From: Jaltomata sinuosa
Taxonomy: Eukaryota > Streptophyta > Magnoliopsida > Solanales > Solanaceae
Length of the DNA: 64,000 nucleotides
Reading direction: 5' to 3'
NCBI GenBank assembly: GCA_003996215.1
Contig: QJPP01000028.1
Location: 1,612,001 to 1,676,000 of the forward strand
Below are positions 1-13,100 of the stretch, piece by piece (the stretch's first letter is position 1; each line of letters starts with the position of its first letter). The notes under the pieces are model-generated. The model was not told the DNA's origin, ran no database searches, and saw only the letters and a list, made by a program, of their open reading frames with translations. The translations under genes were made by a program, and so were the position numbers.

Positions 1-2160
1 ACTAATAGTAGAATACCCTTATTGAACAAGAACAAAATTACAAAAAGAAAATGTTCTCTGAAGTTTTCCCTCTGGCTAAAAGTATTTCTAGAAGAGTTCA
101 TCACCATCTTCAAAGGTATCTTTACATTGATGTTACAACACATGCAGTATTTTTTTTCATACCATGTAGGCTTTTGGCCCAATTTCAATTGGTGTACACA
201 GGCTCGAACGTGACATGCATCTAACTCACAAATCACATTTTGCATCCATATAAACAATAACTAGTTGGTAAATGAGGGGAAAAAAGAGAAAAGAGAGGAA
301 ACAGGGCAAGTAATAGGAAACAAAAGTAAAAGACTGGCATATAACAAAGAAAACAGGAAACAAAAGTAGAGTCCCATAATAACAAAGAAAAGAAACCCAC
401 ATGGGGTCAACACTGCAAAAGCCCCTCGTGTGTGTGTGTCATTGCATTGTGGGGTAAAAAACTTTAAAAAGTGTGACTGGTGGATCTCCTCTTTCTTTTC
501 TTTCCAACTACAGACACATCTTTCTCATCCATGTCAGTCTCTACCCTTATGCCCACTATTTCTGAACTAAAATCCCCCCCTGCTCCTCATCATATCTATT
601 TCCCTATTCAATATTTTACTTGCACCCAACTGTAATCATTGCCAAAAAATACTCCTCATTCAAGAAATTACACAGACAGCTATATCTATTTCAACTGATG
701 ACCAAATATTAGTGCAGTATCTTTTGCTTTCTGGGGAATTGTACCATTCTCCTTTTGCCCTGTATCAGGAATGATGACTAAAATAAGCATCTAGCAATAC
801 AATGGACAGATACTAAATTTAACAGGATCGACGAGGCCAAGAAATTTTGTTACACGTGTCTGCCTCACAGTGTATATTTTACTGCAGGCAGAGGTCTGAA
901 AGTGAGTAACCATTATATACATCTTCCTAGAGTTCAGCCTCGTCTCAATGTTAGGTCATTATCAAACTAAGCCACAATGTTTGACCATATGACCAAGGCC
1001 TAGATTCCACGTCCAAATGACTATGAGGGCAGGGGTTTGGACTTTGGTATCATCTATCATTTTCTAAAGTTGCATCATATAACTTGAGAATACTACAATT
1101 ACTACAATTCTAAAATTCAGGCCTTGGTGGGCAGAGTTGGCGAGAAGTAGCAAGTACCCAGTGAAATAGTCGGAGCACGAACGAACTAGCATGGACACCA
1201 TTGTTATCAAAGAAAAAAAGACGATTAACTAAAAACAAAAAAGAGGAGATAAATAAGTGTGCATTTCTGATGTGGATCCTTTGCATGTATCAGTATACAC
1301 TGAGCTCTCAACATGAATAATAGAGAACCACAGATGTCCATGTTAAGGCAAAGCTGGTCAGTGAACTTTCAGCTAACCTTTTGAACATATCAGAAGGCAC
1401 AGAAGTTCCAAATAACAATAGTAAATCAGCCTACTTTTTGACTAACTCAACATGAATAATAGCAGCTAAGCATCTAGGGGGAGTGAGTTTGAAATATGGC
1501 AGGACCACCACATGGATATGTTGTAGAAAAGTTTTAAGGAAAACAACAAATAGAATGCCATCTCTTGGAGTGACCCAGAGTGTAATGCTTCTAGCTTATC
1601 ATTAAGTTTCACAGAAAGTAAACATGACAGGACCACATATAATTCTGCAGAGCAACGTGATAATAATAAAATTGCTACAGAAAAATCAATCATGATTCAT
1701 GTGAACACAAAAATCAGCCACAAAAAATTATGAGACACTTCACTGAAGGACAAGTAGGTGAAAGAAGATTCATTTGATTCAACAACTAAGGACACAGTGA
1801 ACTGTGATCCTTTTGTTCTATGGAGGGCATATGATTCAGCCCCAGATGTCACTTCAACTATGAAACGGAAGAATTCTGTTCATTTATGTCTTCCATGTTC
1901 TATACTACTGTAAAAGATAAAATTCCAGATCAATGTCAAATGTGCCAACCAGAAAAATGTAAATTAATTGGTAATTTCAGAGTAATTAGCAAACTAGAGT
2001 AGTAGAGAAACTCAGGACATCTAAATCATGAGCAACAAAAATTCCAAGCAAGGATTTAACTTGCATATATGATGAAAGATGAATGAATCTCAAAATAGCC
2101 TCAGAAACATCCAGAAATCAAGAATTGTCCGAAAGTTGTTTCAGAGATGACCAAAGAGCA
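1..2160. other. Gene-free AT-rich stretch
   Basis: I see no gene here. The open frames are short, have no recognisable motif and show no coding-like composition. A small TG run lies near 430-440. The left edge could hold the end of a gene lying outside the window, but nothing in the sequence shows it. Confidence 0.5.
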
Positions 2161-2164
2161 ATAC

Positions 2165-2345
2165 TTTTTTTTTTGATAACCTGGTGTCCGGGCCAGCTTT
2201 TGTGCACCTCGACTAATTCCATAGGGTACCTGCCACTTCCCACCAGCAACAAGTACCAGCTAACTCTGTCCACCAATGGTAGGACAGATGGGCAAAGCGA
2301 AATACATTTTGACAACACCACGTGGTTTAATGAAGCAACCAACCA
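2165..2345 (-). mobile_element. SINE remnant with A-tail (minus orientation)
   Basis: Read on the minus strand, a GC-richer block ends in GGTTATC followed by a run of ten A (a T run at 2165-2174 on the plus strand). The body contains GGCCCGGACACC and GTGGAATTAGTCGAGG-like segments that I recognise from a common Solanaceae SINE. A second, shorter copy of this 3' part is at 52955-53015, and the SINE at 24588-24780 ends in the same GGTTATC plus A-run. The tRNA-like head is not evident, so this copy is probably 5'-truncated. The right border is approximate. Confidence 0.6.
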
Positions 2346-3180
2346 GTCCATCAAGTAGAAAATCCATGACAGCAAACGTGCAAGAAATTGGAAACTGGAT
2401 AGAAATTTTTTACAAACTCCTCAAAAAAAAAAAAAAACTTCTCAATGTTTTTTAACAAACTTGATGAGAACCACAAAACATTCACATGGGAACAGAGATG
2501 GTCAATAACATAGGCCAAACATTGGACCAAATAAAATAGCTGCAAAGTCCAAGATGTGTTTAACTTAATGGCACTAGTCACCCAACAATATAAGATGGAG
2601 CCCAAATGTGCTCTATGGTCAAGATAATGGAATTTTACACAGCTAAATTTCAGCTAATAGAATTTTCTGAGGCAAGATTTCATAAGTATTTGTAGTTTTT
2701 TCAAATTCTTAAAGACAAATAGTTTGAAGTTTCGGAATAAACCCTGTCATGGTGAGTGTTCTAGAAGAGTCCTCAGTTCATAAATAAAAACTTCTTTTTC
2801 CTGAGTAGATTATTTATAACCAAACATGTCCAAGAATCAAGACAATTTGACATATCCATACAAGTGGATAGACAAATGTTTCATGTCTAGTAACATAGCA
2901 TCATGAACTTAAGTCCATAGATAATTGTCAATCAGAAATGACCTTCAGTCCTACATAAAAGTCATTGCGCTTGGGGAGATGACGCAGCTAGTGAGGTTCT
3001 AACCGAGGCACGTCTATAGCTGGTTGAAAACTATTCCCAGTCTACATAAAGGTCAGGCATCATTACTCTTGGATTCAAACTTCAATGAACATGAACCATT
3101 GATCCTAATAGAGAACTTTGGGGCCAACATAAGATCATGTATTTGAGCTAAGAAAATTTCTGAATTCAAGGAAAAACATA

Positions 3181-3476
3181 CTCCCTCTGTTCCAGTTCAT
3201 GACTCTATTTCCTTTTTAATTTGTTCCAAAAAGAATGATGACCCCTTTCTAAATTTGAAAATAATTTAACTTAAACTTCCTATTTTACCCTTAATGACAA
3301 GCTTTTATAGCCACACGAAAGTTATGATATGTTAAAACCTCCAAGTTTCAAAAGTCTCATAGTCACACAAATGTTATAAACTTATGGTATGTTTAAACCA
3401 AAGTTTCAAAAGTCTTCCTTTCTTTCGTAAAATCCTCCCTAGTCAAATAGGTTCTCAAAGATTGAAATGGAGGAAG
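3181..3476. mobile_element. Stowaway-type MITE
   Basis: The element starts CTCCCTCTGTTCC directly after a TA and ends with the inverted counterpart (GAAATGGAGGAAG) directly before a TA. TA target duplication, CTCCCTC-type termini, about 296 bp length and high AT content fit the Stowaway (Tc1/mariner-derived) MITEs of plants. It has no coding capacity. Confidence 0.8.
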
Positions 3477-3639
3477 TAATTTTTTATAAGTAGGAAAAAC
3501 ATAATACTTGCACCTTTCCTTCTCTTCAGAGGATATGCAAATTCCATGAGATTTAGGTCTATCTCACTCCTTTTTAGCACCTTCAATCAGCCTATATCAT
3601 ACCAACTGTCCATGGCATTCGAAGCACTATCATGAACCT

Positions 3640-3900
3640 AAGCTGACTTTCTATCACCTTTATAATTTCCTAAAGACTTATGCTCTATCACTTGTTCCCA
3701 GATTTTCATCATATGATTTGTATGTTTTATACCACAACAGTTTATATAATATTGATTATCTCCTTTGAACTTATATATCGGAACTAAAACACTCTTTTTC
3801 CACTGATTTGCCGTACCACGCCACCTCACCAGTAAACTTTCAAAAAAAAATCAGGAATACAAGCGGGCTTTTTTAGCCATCATAATTTTTCACGGCATTT
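3640..3900 (-). pseudogene. Degenerate LINE reverse-transcriptase fragment
   Basis: A minus-strand frame around 3638-3829 reads KSVLVPIYKFKGD, then GIK, H-MK-WE and VIEH at spacings that match the reverse transcriptase of the LINE at 53416-57519 (MIPLYKNKGD, NYRGIK, TMKVWE). The similarity fades on both sides and stop codons occur, so this is an old fragment of an RTE-type non-LTR retrotransposon without function. Confidence 0.7.
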
Positions 3901-3909
3901 CATTGCTTC

Positions 3910-4491
3910 ATCAAGATTATCTGTAGTTCGAGCAGATGTGCCCTTAGTGTGCAACTTATATAATTTTCAACGATTGATTTATAAAAAGACGAGAAAGAAT
4001 GAGATGCCAATAACTTAGCTTTTTGAAAAGTGAAAGGGAACTACTTAACTAATGGAAGTTCAACTTTTTGAAACTCCAATTTTGGGTATAAATGTAAGTG
4101 AAATTCCTTTCAGCAAAATTGTTAGAGTTGCCATAATCCACAACCATTTAGAAGAAAAATTGTACTTGTTAGGATAGTATGGATGTTCATAGGGATCGAC
4201 TTCAATCTGGAAACATAAGTCTAGACCTTTCTACAGGTTGCCTTCACCCTCTCTCAATCAGAACATAGCAATGTCAATCCGATTATTTCATCTTGTGCTT
4301 CCATAAAACAAAAGTATAATGTAGTTATGTAGATATCAGCACGCTAAAAATAGAGTGAAATAACTATCATAATTCATGATTCATCAATAGATTCCAGCTC
4401 TTTTCATCCATGTCTAGCGTTCCAATAAGTTAGGATTGCAAGAACACATGCATGATGTGCACTATCTGTATGCAAGCATGCATGAATCAAT

Positions 4492-4558
<67 letters not shown>

Positions 4559-5011
4559 ATTGAAGCTAATTGTCTTCATGATAGTTCCAGACAACGCAAT
4601 AAAGCTTAATATGACATGAAAAGATGAAACAAATTGCTACAATTCATCTTAATTTTACGTTCCCAATCACGAAACAGAAAGGAATAAAGCTTACAACTTT
4701 GCCAACTCAAGAATGAGGTCAGTGTCACTGGTAGTTCTAGAAACCACAGCAAAGCAATATACAACAAAATCAACTATTATTTCGTCTCAATCCCTAACTA
4801 GTCGGGGCCAACTATATAAATTCTCAACTCCATTTTGATCTTTGAACCTGCCTCATTCTAATACTCAACAGTTTATCTTTTAACAAAGTAAAGCACAATC
4901 AAAGATACAAAAAATTGCTTCCGAAAGCATCATACATTAAAGCATTAAGAGAGATAGACATCGAAACGAATTTCATTCATATCAATAAGGAATAAAGCTT
5001 ACAACATTTTT
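3910..5011. other. Gene-free stretch downstream of the phosphatase gene
   Basis: No gene is seen. It contains the TA microsatellite (4494-4556) and, at about 4681-4725, a short partial copy of the sequence around the 3' end of the phosphatase gene (4987-5030). Confidence 0.5.
4494..4556. repeat. (TA)n microsatellite, about 63 bp
   Basis: Uninterrupted alternating T and A over about 63 bases. Confidence 0.97.
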
Positions 5012-5656
5012 TCATGTGAAGAATGAGGTCAATGTGACATAATTGAAAATCCGAAACACAAACAACCCTTCGAGAACACCCAACAATACACCAGCAATAA
5101 CATCGAACACGAAATGCCGTCCAAGCAGAACCCTAGAACACGACGTCGTTGTAGCCCATGCGATCACAATAATCATCAAATAATCCACAAATAAATCATA
5201 CTTAAGCTGAATCAAAAACTCCTTAACGAAATCGAAGGAAAGGTAAAAGAGAGTAGCGATCATGGAAACTCTAGATGAATGTCCACTAGGAAAGGACCAA
5301 TGGTCAACTGCAAAGGAGAGAAACATGTTTTTGTTGTAAACGGGTCGGGGCCTCCGAATGAGGTGTTTGAGGGGTCCGATTACGATTAGGTCAAGGACGC
5401 CGCCGAGGAGGAGGTTGATTAGGAAGATGTTGGAATTGGTGGCGTTGTCGGAGAAAGCGAGAGGGTAGAGGAGTAATGAGAGGATTAAAGGGAAGAAGAG
5501 GAAACCGTCGCCGGAGATTTCTAGGGTTTTGAGGAAGTAGTATGGGAGGATAGGGTGGGTTAGAGTGTATAGACGGAGGGAGATGGCGGTATCGAAATCG
5601 ACGATGCGGCGGAGCAACGACGGCGACGGCGACGGAGGTGGTGACGTGGATACCAT
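5012..5656 (-). CDS. Lipid phosphate phosphatase, PAP2 family (LPP-beta-like)
   Basis: This intronless 214-residue protein should remove the phosphate from phosphatidic acid or related lipid phosphates (giving diacylglycerol) at a membrane. The PAP2 signature is complete: K97-x6-R104-P105, PSGH at 123-126, and S174-R175-x5-H181-x3-D185, which supplies the nucleophile histidine and its acid partner. Hydrophobic stretches at about 35-65, 75-97, 129-145, 155-172 and 184-203 fit a multi-spanning membrane protein. The frame stays open upstream to about 5746, but the first ATG in it is at 5656, so I start there; the length then matches the plant LPP-beta group (about 213 residues in Arabidopsis, from memory). 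A minisatellite lies 120 bp upstream. No lesion is seen. Identity as a PAP2 phosphatase is secure; the exact substrate is not. Confidence 0.93.
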   Translation of the reverse strand: MVSTSPPPSPSPSLLRRIVDFDTAISLRLYTLTHPILPYYFLKTLEISGDGFLFFPLILSLLLYPLAFSDNATNSNIFLINLLLGGVLDLIVIGPLKHLIRRPRPVYNKNMFLSFAVDHWSFPSGHSSRVSMIATLFYLSFDFVKEFLIQLKYDLFVDYLMIIVIAWATTTSCSRVLLGRHFVFDVIAGVLLGVLEGLFVFRIFNYVTLTSFFT

Positions 5657-5773
5657 CGTTCCAGTTTGTGGAGCTGAAACTAACTGATTTTTTTCAGTTG
5701 AAGTATGATGTGGAAATGTCAGAAATTCGTTAAAATTGAAGCCCAACAGTGAGTACTAATACAATGGACTAGC

Positions 5774-6014
5774 CATTTTCAATCTTAAGGAATAAAATTG
5801 ACAAACTAGCCTTTTTCCTGACAAATTAGTCATTTTTCAATTGACAAACTAGCCATTTGTCAATCTTAAGGAATAAAATTGACAAACCAGCCATTTGACA
5901 AAATAGGCACTTTTCAATTGACAAACTAACCATTTCAATCTTAAGGAATAAAATAGACAAACTAGCCATTTTTCTGACAAACTAGCCATCTTTCAATTGA
6001 CAAACTAGCCATTT
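5774..6014. repeat. Minisatellite, about three 80-bp units
   Basis: Three units at about 5774-5856, 5857-5933 and 5934-6014 each contain AATCTTAAGGAATAAAAT followed by several GACAAACTAGCCATTT submotifs. The submotif also repeats inside each unit, so the array is composite. It begins about 120 bp upstream of the phosphatase ATG, in its promoter side. Confidence 0.85.
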
Positions 6015-6029
6015 TCAATCTTGGTAGTT

Positions 6030-7640
6030 AAAAAAATAGTCATTGTTATTAAGTTTATTAAAATTCCACAACTAAAATTGTGGACAAATTTTATGACACT
6101 TGAAAAAAATTAGAATAAAAAAAAACTTTCTAGAATAATACTATTAACTATTAACTGAGTGATCATATGATAATTCAGCCTGCAAATTAACGCATAAGAG
6201 AGTTTCGTAAACAAAAAAAGAAGACGAATTTGATTAAGACTAATTCCTCAACTTTTCTAAGATCAAAGCCAATTTAACTCAAAAACTCAATATTTTGGTG
6301 GGTTAGAATGGTTTGTTGGGTCTAAGATTGGGTCATGACCCAAAGAACATGACCATACATGTTATGAAGTTTGAACAATGTATTGTTCACCATACATGCT
6401 ATTAATAGCTCAGTTTTCTAGCACAAATGGCCTGATCCATAATCAGGCAAAGAAATAACGAAAAGCCCAAAATTTCCCATCAGGTAAAGGTGATTTCATG
6501 GTGTATATAACTTATTAAATTTTGTAAATTATATTTTACACTATCAGATCATTTAAAAAATATCTCAATGCAAGCCTCTTTAAAATGTGAACTTTGTAAT
6601 ATTAAACATAAGACAGGTAAATTACCTACGTTGAAATTGCACGAAATGCCTTTAATATTGGCTGATTTTTATTTTATTTTTTCATTCAGCAACTGAACTT
6701 CTTTAGAAACTGAAGTCATGCGGGATATGATACGAAAATATACACTTCTAACCAAACAGTTCTTTTGTTTTGTTATGAGGGGCGTAAGTTAAAGATCAAC
6801 GCAAACTAAAGACATAAATGCCAATAATTCGTTACCTATTAGTACAACAGATAAAGGTGATCTGATTCCGTGAAAAATGCCTACAGTAACTTGTAAAAAC
6901 TTTTCTTAAAATTATATGAGCTGAAAAATAATTTCAGGTTTATGGTCAGAAGCAAAATCATTAGATATGATCATTAGGCTGTCCAAAAAAAAATGTTTAA
7001 TCTCCCACTAAGAGAAAAATAAAATAGCAAGAGAAATCAAACAATAGTTATAATGATTATTGACCATAAGAAACAAATTATACATCACACATGGTATCAA
7101 TAATTTCCCTTGTAATAACTTTAGAAGGTGGAAACATTTAGTCATGCCAACAAAAAGTTCCCAAAGAGAGAAAAAAAATATTCGAAACGTCTTAAGTGAT
7201 GATTTGTTTCTCATGGCAAATGACAATGGCCAACACTCACTTTTTCTGTGATCCCAAAATGGCCAAATCTAACAATTCTGCAAAGTTTTCAAACTTGTAG
7301 ATACTATAATCATATTGTTGAAAATAATACTAGCATTATACTGTGGGATGTCTTTATTTATCTTTGGACACGATTATATAGCAAATCTCCAAAGGTTTCA
7401 AACTTTTCCAAAGGTTGAACGCGATAAAGAGTTTAATTTATGGCGAAGCTTTTCTTAGATCACTATTGAGACGCTTTTTGGGTTAAAGCTCGATGGGACA
7501 AAGTCGTATAACCCAAAAGTCTTGAGGTAGCCCAAAGGTGTCATTAGGATTTAGGGCAAAGGGGATTATACCTTGACCGTTGGGTACTTGTGCTGTTAAA
7601 AAACTCGTAATATGGCTACATTTTATTTTTTTATTTTTTT

Positions 7641-7675
<35 letters not shown>

Positions 7676-8837
7676 GAAGATCATTTTCTAGTGTTTGGTT
7701 ATATGTTGCAAAAAATTATTTTTCATAAATATGAGGGAAATACCTTCTCTTATCATTTTTTTTAATAACTATTTTGACCTTTAATTTCTTATCACTAGCT
7801 TCGACCATTTGTTAGACATATTTATTAATCTCCAATAGTAAAAAAATTCATCATAATACTATCCTATTTGCTAACATTATTATTAATTACTAATATATAT
7901 TTTTAAAAATAATATATTCTCATTCGCCAACTAAAAAGTTAAAAATACTTTTTTAAGGAGAATGACTTCAGTCACACACACTTAGCTAATTGAAATGTCC
8001 CCTTGGCATATACATGCCCATTGGTGGTGATAGTAAAATAAATCTTAACTTCATTCTTCGCCTTTGTTAAGAAACGTTTTACGCCTTCTCTTTCTCCCTC
8101 CCCAAATGTGAGATTTTTCGGTGCAAGTTCAGATTTAGTCCAATTTCAATGTAGATATCAAATATCGAGTGGAGAAGAAAAGTTGAACTTGTTTTTTTCA
8201 CTATTCATTTCTTGAAGATGATCAAAAAGTCTTGGCAAGTTAGTAATGAGAAAATCAGGTAGCTAGCAGCTGCTTTGATGTTGCGTTAATTTATGTGACA
8301 GTGAAAATTAAATTTTTGCTGCCAATTAAATTTCTTTAATATAAGTTGACTGCTATACTGCCCAACTTATTAATGAAGGCACAATTAAAATAATAAGAGC
8401 ATTTAATAGATAAAGATGGTAAGTGTTTGGTAACATTTAAGTTCATATTTGAATATACCTTAGTCCAAAAAATGTATTGACAACGCCGTGGCTTTTAGGT
8501 TGTCTACAAAATTTGAATTAAATTAAATTATTATTAATAAACTAATGATAAGTCCATACACATAATTAAATAAGTTATCAAGAATTTGAACATCTTTTAA
8601 AAATTTCAAGTAGCTATAGCTATTAGCTAGCCTTTGTTTGGCTTGTGAATGGACGGTAAATACTTAATCGCATTCAATATTTATATCAAATTAATTTTAG
8701 CAATTATACATTAAAGTAATAATACATATCATTGAACCATGGTTAAACAATATATATGTGTATGAAAGACCAATATTATGTATTTACTAGCTTGGTGTAA
8801 ATATTGTGTGCGAGTGAATTTTAGTCCTTGGTGTAGA
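6030..8837. other. Gene-free AT-rich stretch
   Basis: No gene is seen. It holds a 30-base G run (7643-7672) and a diffuse repeat at about 6480-6640 that resembles 21715-21860 (shared ACTATCAGAT and following AATATCT blocks). Short open frames have no recognisable product. Confidence 0.5.
7643..7672 (+). repeat. Homopolymer run of 30 G
   Basis: Thirty consecutive G follow a T-rich tract. Runs of this length are rare in AT-rich plant DNA and hard to sequence, so the exact length may be wrong. Confidence 0.9.
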
Positions 8838-9005
8838 CACTACTAAAAGAACACCGATAGACAAATTTTGTAGTTAAGCAACCAAATCCCTCACTAATAA
8901 TCCAATATAGTGACAAATTATCAAAAAATTCTATTAGCTACGAGTAATTTAATGACAGATTAGCAATGAAGTTCGTAGTTAAATTCTGATTTTCTTTTTG
9001 TAGTG
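8838..9005. mobile_element. MITE with CACTA-type ends
   Basis: The left end reads CACTACTAAAAGAA and the right end, inverted, reads CACTACAAAAAGAAAA. These match the CACTACAAGAAAA-like termini of CACTA (En/Spm) transposons and their small derivatives. A further inverted piece (TAGTTAA near each end) supports the pairing. It is about 168 bp and non-coding. I could not find a clean 3-bp target duplication. Confidence 0.6.
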
Positions 9006-9009
9006 CAAG

Positions 9010-10020
9010 ACAAAGTATCATGTTCATACCACTAATTAACCATGCATTAGACTTAAACTATGCATTCTTAGCTATAAAATAAAACCTACCAATAACTTTC
9101 CCACCTCGAAAACAACGCAAAATTTCAAAAGAAATTGATGCATTGTCTTGATATAACATCCACCCATTTAATTCAATTTTGGACTGGTAATTATTTTCAT
9201 TAAAATATAAAAACAAACTACAGCTATCATTGCACTGTTATATACATTTGTCTCAAATATTTATAAAAAAACAGAAATAATTAAATGGACGACACAACTC
9301 ACAAGTTACGAATCAGATAAATTTCTGCAATATACAATCAATAATTATTAATTATTGCAGGTGTCTGGATTTATTTATTTTTTTTAAAAAGGGACCATAA
9401 AAATGATGATTTCTAACACTTTCTATGATACTGCCAAAGAACAATTGATATATTTTGCATGTTAATTGAAAACATGAAGAAGGAAACAAATATTATGAGA
9501 AAGTACTGGGTCAGGGAGGTGGGGGCAAAACTATAAAAACAAAAGTGAAAAAAATAAAAGAAATAAATGCATTGTTCTTTATAAAATATATGCATTAAAG
9601 AGTTGTACTGAACTGCAGTTTTGAAAGTTGTTGTTTAGTCAATTTCAACATGAAGGCTGGTTGAGGCTTACAATATCTTATGATTACTTCTAGTAACCCT
9701 AGCTAGATCTATGAATTCAATCTGTTTACTGCCCCAATGAAAATTTAGTGGATATGGTTGTTGCATCGGACTCGACCCTAACAAAGTTAAAATTTAAAGT
9801 TTATTCAATTGAACATGTAATCGTAATGCTAGCTCTACCTCTATTTTTGTAGCATGTAGTTTTGTTCGTGGTTCGACTTGATTTGATAAGCTATATGCAT
9901 GTTTGGTGGATCTTCAAACTTATGTAACAATCATTCTCAAGAGGAATATGTACATCTGAAAGATCTTTTTAACTAAGTAGTACTTTGTTTTAGAAAATGA
10001 AGATGCAATCTACTTAGTGA
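9010..10020. other. Gene-free AT-rich stretch
   Basis: Nothing recognisable is seen. Confidence 0.4.
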
Positions 10021-10146
10021 AGGGGAGCTTTGGAGTAACTGGTAATTAAGTTGATGTAATGTGACCAGAAGGTCACTGGTTGTGATCGGGCCCTTCCCCA
10101 TATCCTGCACATAGCGGGAGCTTTAGTGCACCGGTTGTACTTAGTA
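10021..10146 (+). mobile_element. tRNA-derived SINE, internally deleted
   Basis: The left part, GGAGCTTTGGAGTAACTGG followed by GTGACCAGAAGGTCACTGGTT, resembles the A and B boxes of a tRNA-type polymerase III promoter. The right part has GGGCCCTTCCCC and CATAGCGGGAGCTT, then AGTGCACCGG, a 3' end I recognise from a widespread plant SINE. About 60-70 bases expected in the middle are missing. Confidence 0.65.
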
Positions 10147-10149
10147 ATT

Positions 10150-13100
10150 TCATTGCATGTTATCATCCAATATTGTATATATTGGATGCATTTAATTCTT
10201 TGTGCTGCCTTGTGTATATATATAGAGGTAGCTGAGCCCTACTCTTTAGTGAGCTAGCTATATGTAGCATGCAAATTGCAATGGTTGAATAATATTCAAA
10301 GTACCATTTACTCACTAGTTGTACTTGTGAGCAACCTATGCTAATCAACAAGGAAAATAAGAGATCAATTTATATTGATTATCTCCTTCCTACCTTAATA
10401 CCCCCAATGCTTCTGTCCCATCAATTTCATAAGTGGAATTAAGAGAAAATAAGTTTTATAACTAGTAGTACTTTACGTTGATTGTTTCCTTCCCACCATC
10501 CAATAATTTACTCTCCTCACGCCCTTCACTCCCCTACTTCCACTTTTATGAGATGTGCGAATAAAGTATTACATGGGGCAATACCGAACTCCTTCTTTCT
10601 CTTATTTCATTATGTCTACATGTAAGATGTAATGAAACTTTTAATAAATGTGAGGTCTCTTTTGGTGAAACTTGCGCTAATTTGACTCAAAATGAATAAT
10701 ATTACATTAGGGTAACATTTAACCAAACAACCTCCACCCCTGACTACCCTGCTCCACGCCATCACCCCATATATAGTGTTTGCTAGCTTATGTTAAACTT
10801 AAATGCTTTTGAAATATTTTCTGCTTACTTATATAAAATAAATTAAAAAGATAAAGTAAGAAAATCAATTATTTTTTGCAAATATTTTCCATATCATTCA
10901 AACCATATACACCCTTAAAACTTCAAGTTTTCCACTCTCTAGTGCTCCCACATCACGTATCGCACGTTGTGGCTAATCTTTTTTTTATTCTATTAATTAA
11001 TTAAATATAATGACGAGTTTAAATTTTGAAATAGACTTGCAAAAATACTAACATAGTAACTTTTAGGTGAAAGTAGAAACTTTATCTTTTATTCCTCCTC
11101 CTTACTTTCTTGGTAAAACTGTTAGTCATTTCAACGCAATCATATATGTACTACTTACTGCCTTTGCTAATAAAGAAAACATAGCAACAAAGTTATGGGG
11201 GTTCCAAAAATACATGCATTGGTGATTGAAGAGTACACAGAAATGTTGAGCAAAATGGGAAAAGAAGATGAAAGTAAAGGTTAGAAAAGGGAAAAAGTGA
11301 AAGTATAGGGGGTCGAAATTGAAGCACGCCAAGTTTTTATTTTGATTTTAACACCATTCCCGGGGCTCCAATGGATATTCTAAAGGCGCCAGTCCAAAGG
11401 CTGGCAAATTACATACATACAAGAAACTCCTTAAGACCCTTATCCAAGTTGGGGTCCTCTCTAGCTATTAGGGCGGATCTAGAGTGTCGTCTACAAATTC
11501 ACGTAAACTCAATGTTCAAATCATTACATATTAACGATGTTATATATAATTATTTTAATATTATATATACAAACTTGAGATATGGTACAATTAGGTCAAA
11601 TAAACCTTCTGGAATAAGTATTCAGTTGCGTGTGAAAATATTCTTGTTAGTGCTTCGACTCATATTTCTCAAAAGTGGATCCCGCTCTAATATAGCAAAA
11701 TCATAAATTTCAAATTTTGAATATGTTTATGATTTATGAGTCTTCACCTACCAAATCTTCCTTCTTTGTGGCTTTTCATCCGATGTCTAGGATCCGTATT
11801 GAATTCGATTGAATTTGAATTCGCGTCGAAAGTTTCACATTGGGGAGTAAATTGCTCCTTAACACAAAGGCGACTCCGTACCCAATAAACAACTTCAAAA
11901 TTAAGATATAGCTAGTTTTCGTAACTACATATGGAAAGAAAAAAAATGGGGATACACAACATATATAATTTCTTTTCTATTGTATTTTTTTCATACCTGA
12001 TTTGATATGTTTTACTTGAATCGAGAATCTATCGAAATATAACTTTTGTACCTTCAAGATAGGGGTAAAATTACATATTCTTTATTCTCTGACTCCATAT
12101 GTGAAGTTACACTAAATATATTGTTATTGTCGTAGATGATCACTAGAATTCACTACATTGGAGGAAAATATAATATTAAGATGATGTTTAGTTGTTTGGA
12201 CAAGTTTGATTGAAGTCCAAAAATTTAATATTTACGTCTCAATCGCAAAGTTAATTAGTAAGAATTCTCAATATTATAGTAAAATACTTTGGTTGGATCT
12301 GTAATATTTTAATACTAATTCACACTTAATAATTATCTAACATAAGAGTTGTTCTAATTAAACGCTATGGTAATTGTATTCAAATCAATCGAGAATATCA
12401 TTATCTGTTAGGTGAGCCAACAAATTGCTATTACCTATACAAATTTTCAACTTCAATATTTTCTAAAGTTTACTAAATTTTGTGGATAAGTCGAAGAAGC
12501 TGGAAAAAGTGCTCAAGTTGAATTTGTATTTTGGCTATGATATATCAAGTTCAACTAAATTTGTTCCCAATAGGAATCATTTTCTCCTTTTTGTCCTGAA
12601 AATTTTCTTCAAAGACAAGAAACTTTTCTTTTAGAAAATATAAAGGAAAGATACAAGATTCCATAAACTAAAGATATATATTCTAAACTTTCCAGAAAAT
12701 TACAAGGAAAATGAGAATAAGATACACATAGAGAAAAGTAGTCTATATGGAGAAAAAGAGAACACGATGCATTTTCCAACAATAGATAATAGCAAAACTT
12801 TCAATTTTCTTGTGGTTCTCATAGTTATTCAGATTCATATATAGCTCTATATGGTGTGTGTGAATTTGTTATATATTATCTACTATTAGAAAAATGGCTG
12901 ATATTATTATTGGCCTTTGAGGAATTGTATAAATCAATGTTGTCCCCTTGAAGTGAAACTATGGACCACTCTCCCAATAAAACACCAAACTTCGTGTACA
13001 GTGACATGTTACCTTACTGTTACTAGCAGTCATCACATAGTTACGGGTCGATTAGAATTCAGTAACTTTGATCAAAATTTTAAAATCTATAACTCATGAT

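Noticed and set aside
7580..7765. Open frame with a poly-glycine segment
   Set aside because: The glycines come only from the 30-G homopolymer.
11371..11706. 111-codon open frame
   Set aside because: No motif or coding bias, AT-rich surroundings, no neighbouring promoter or splice support.
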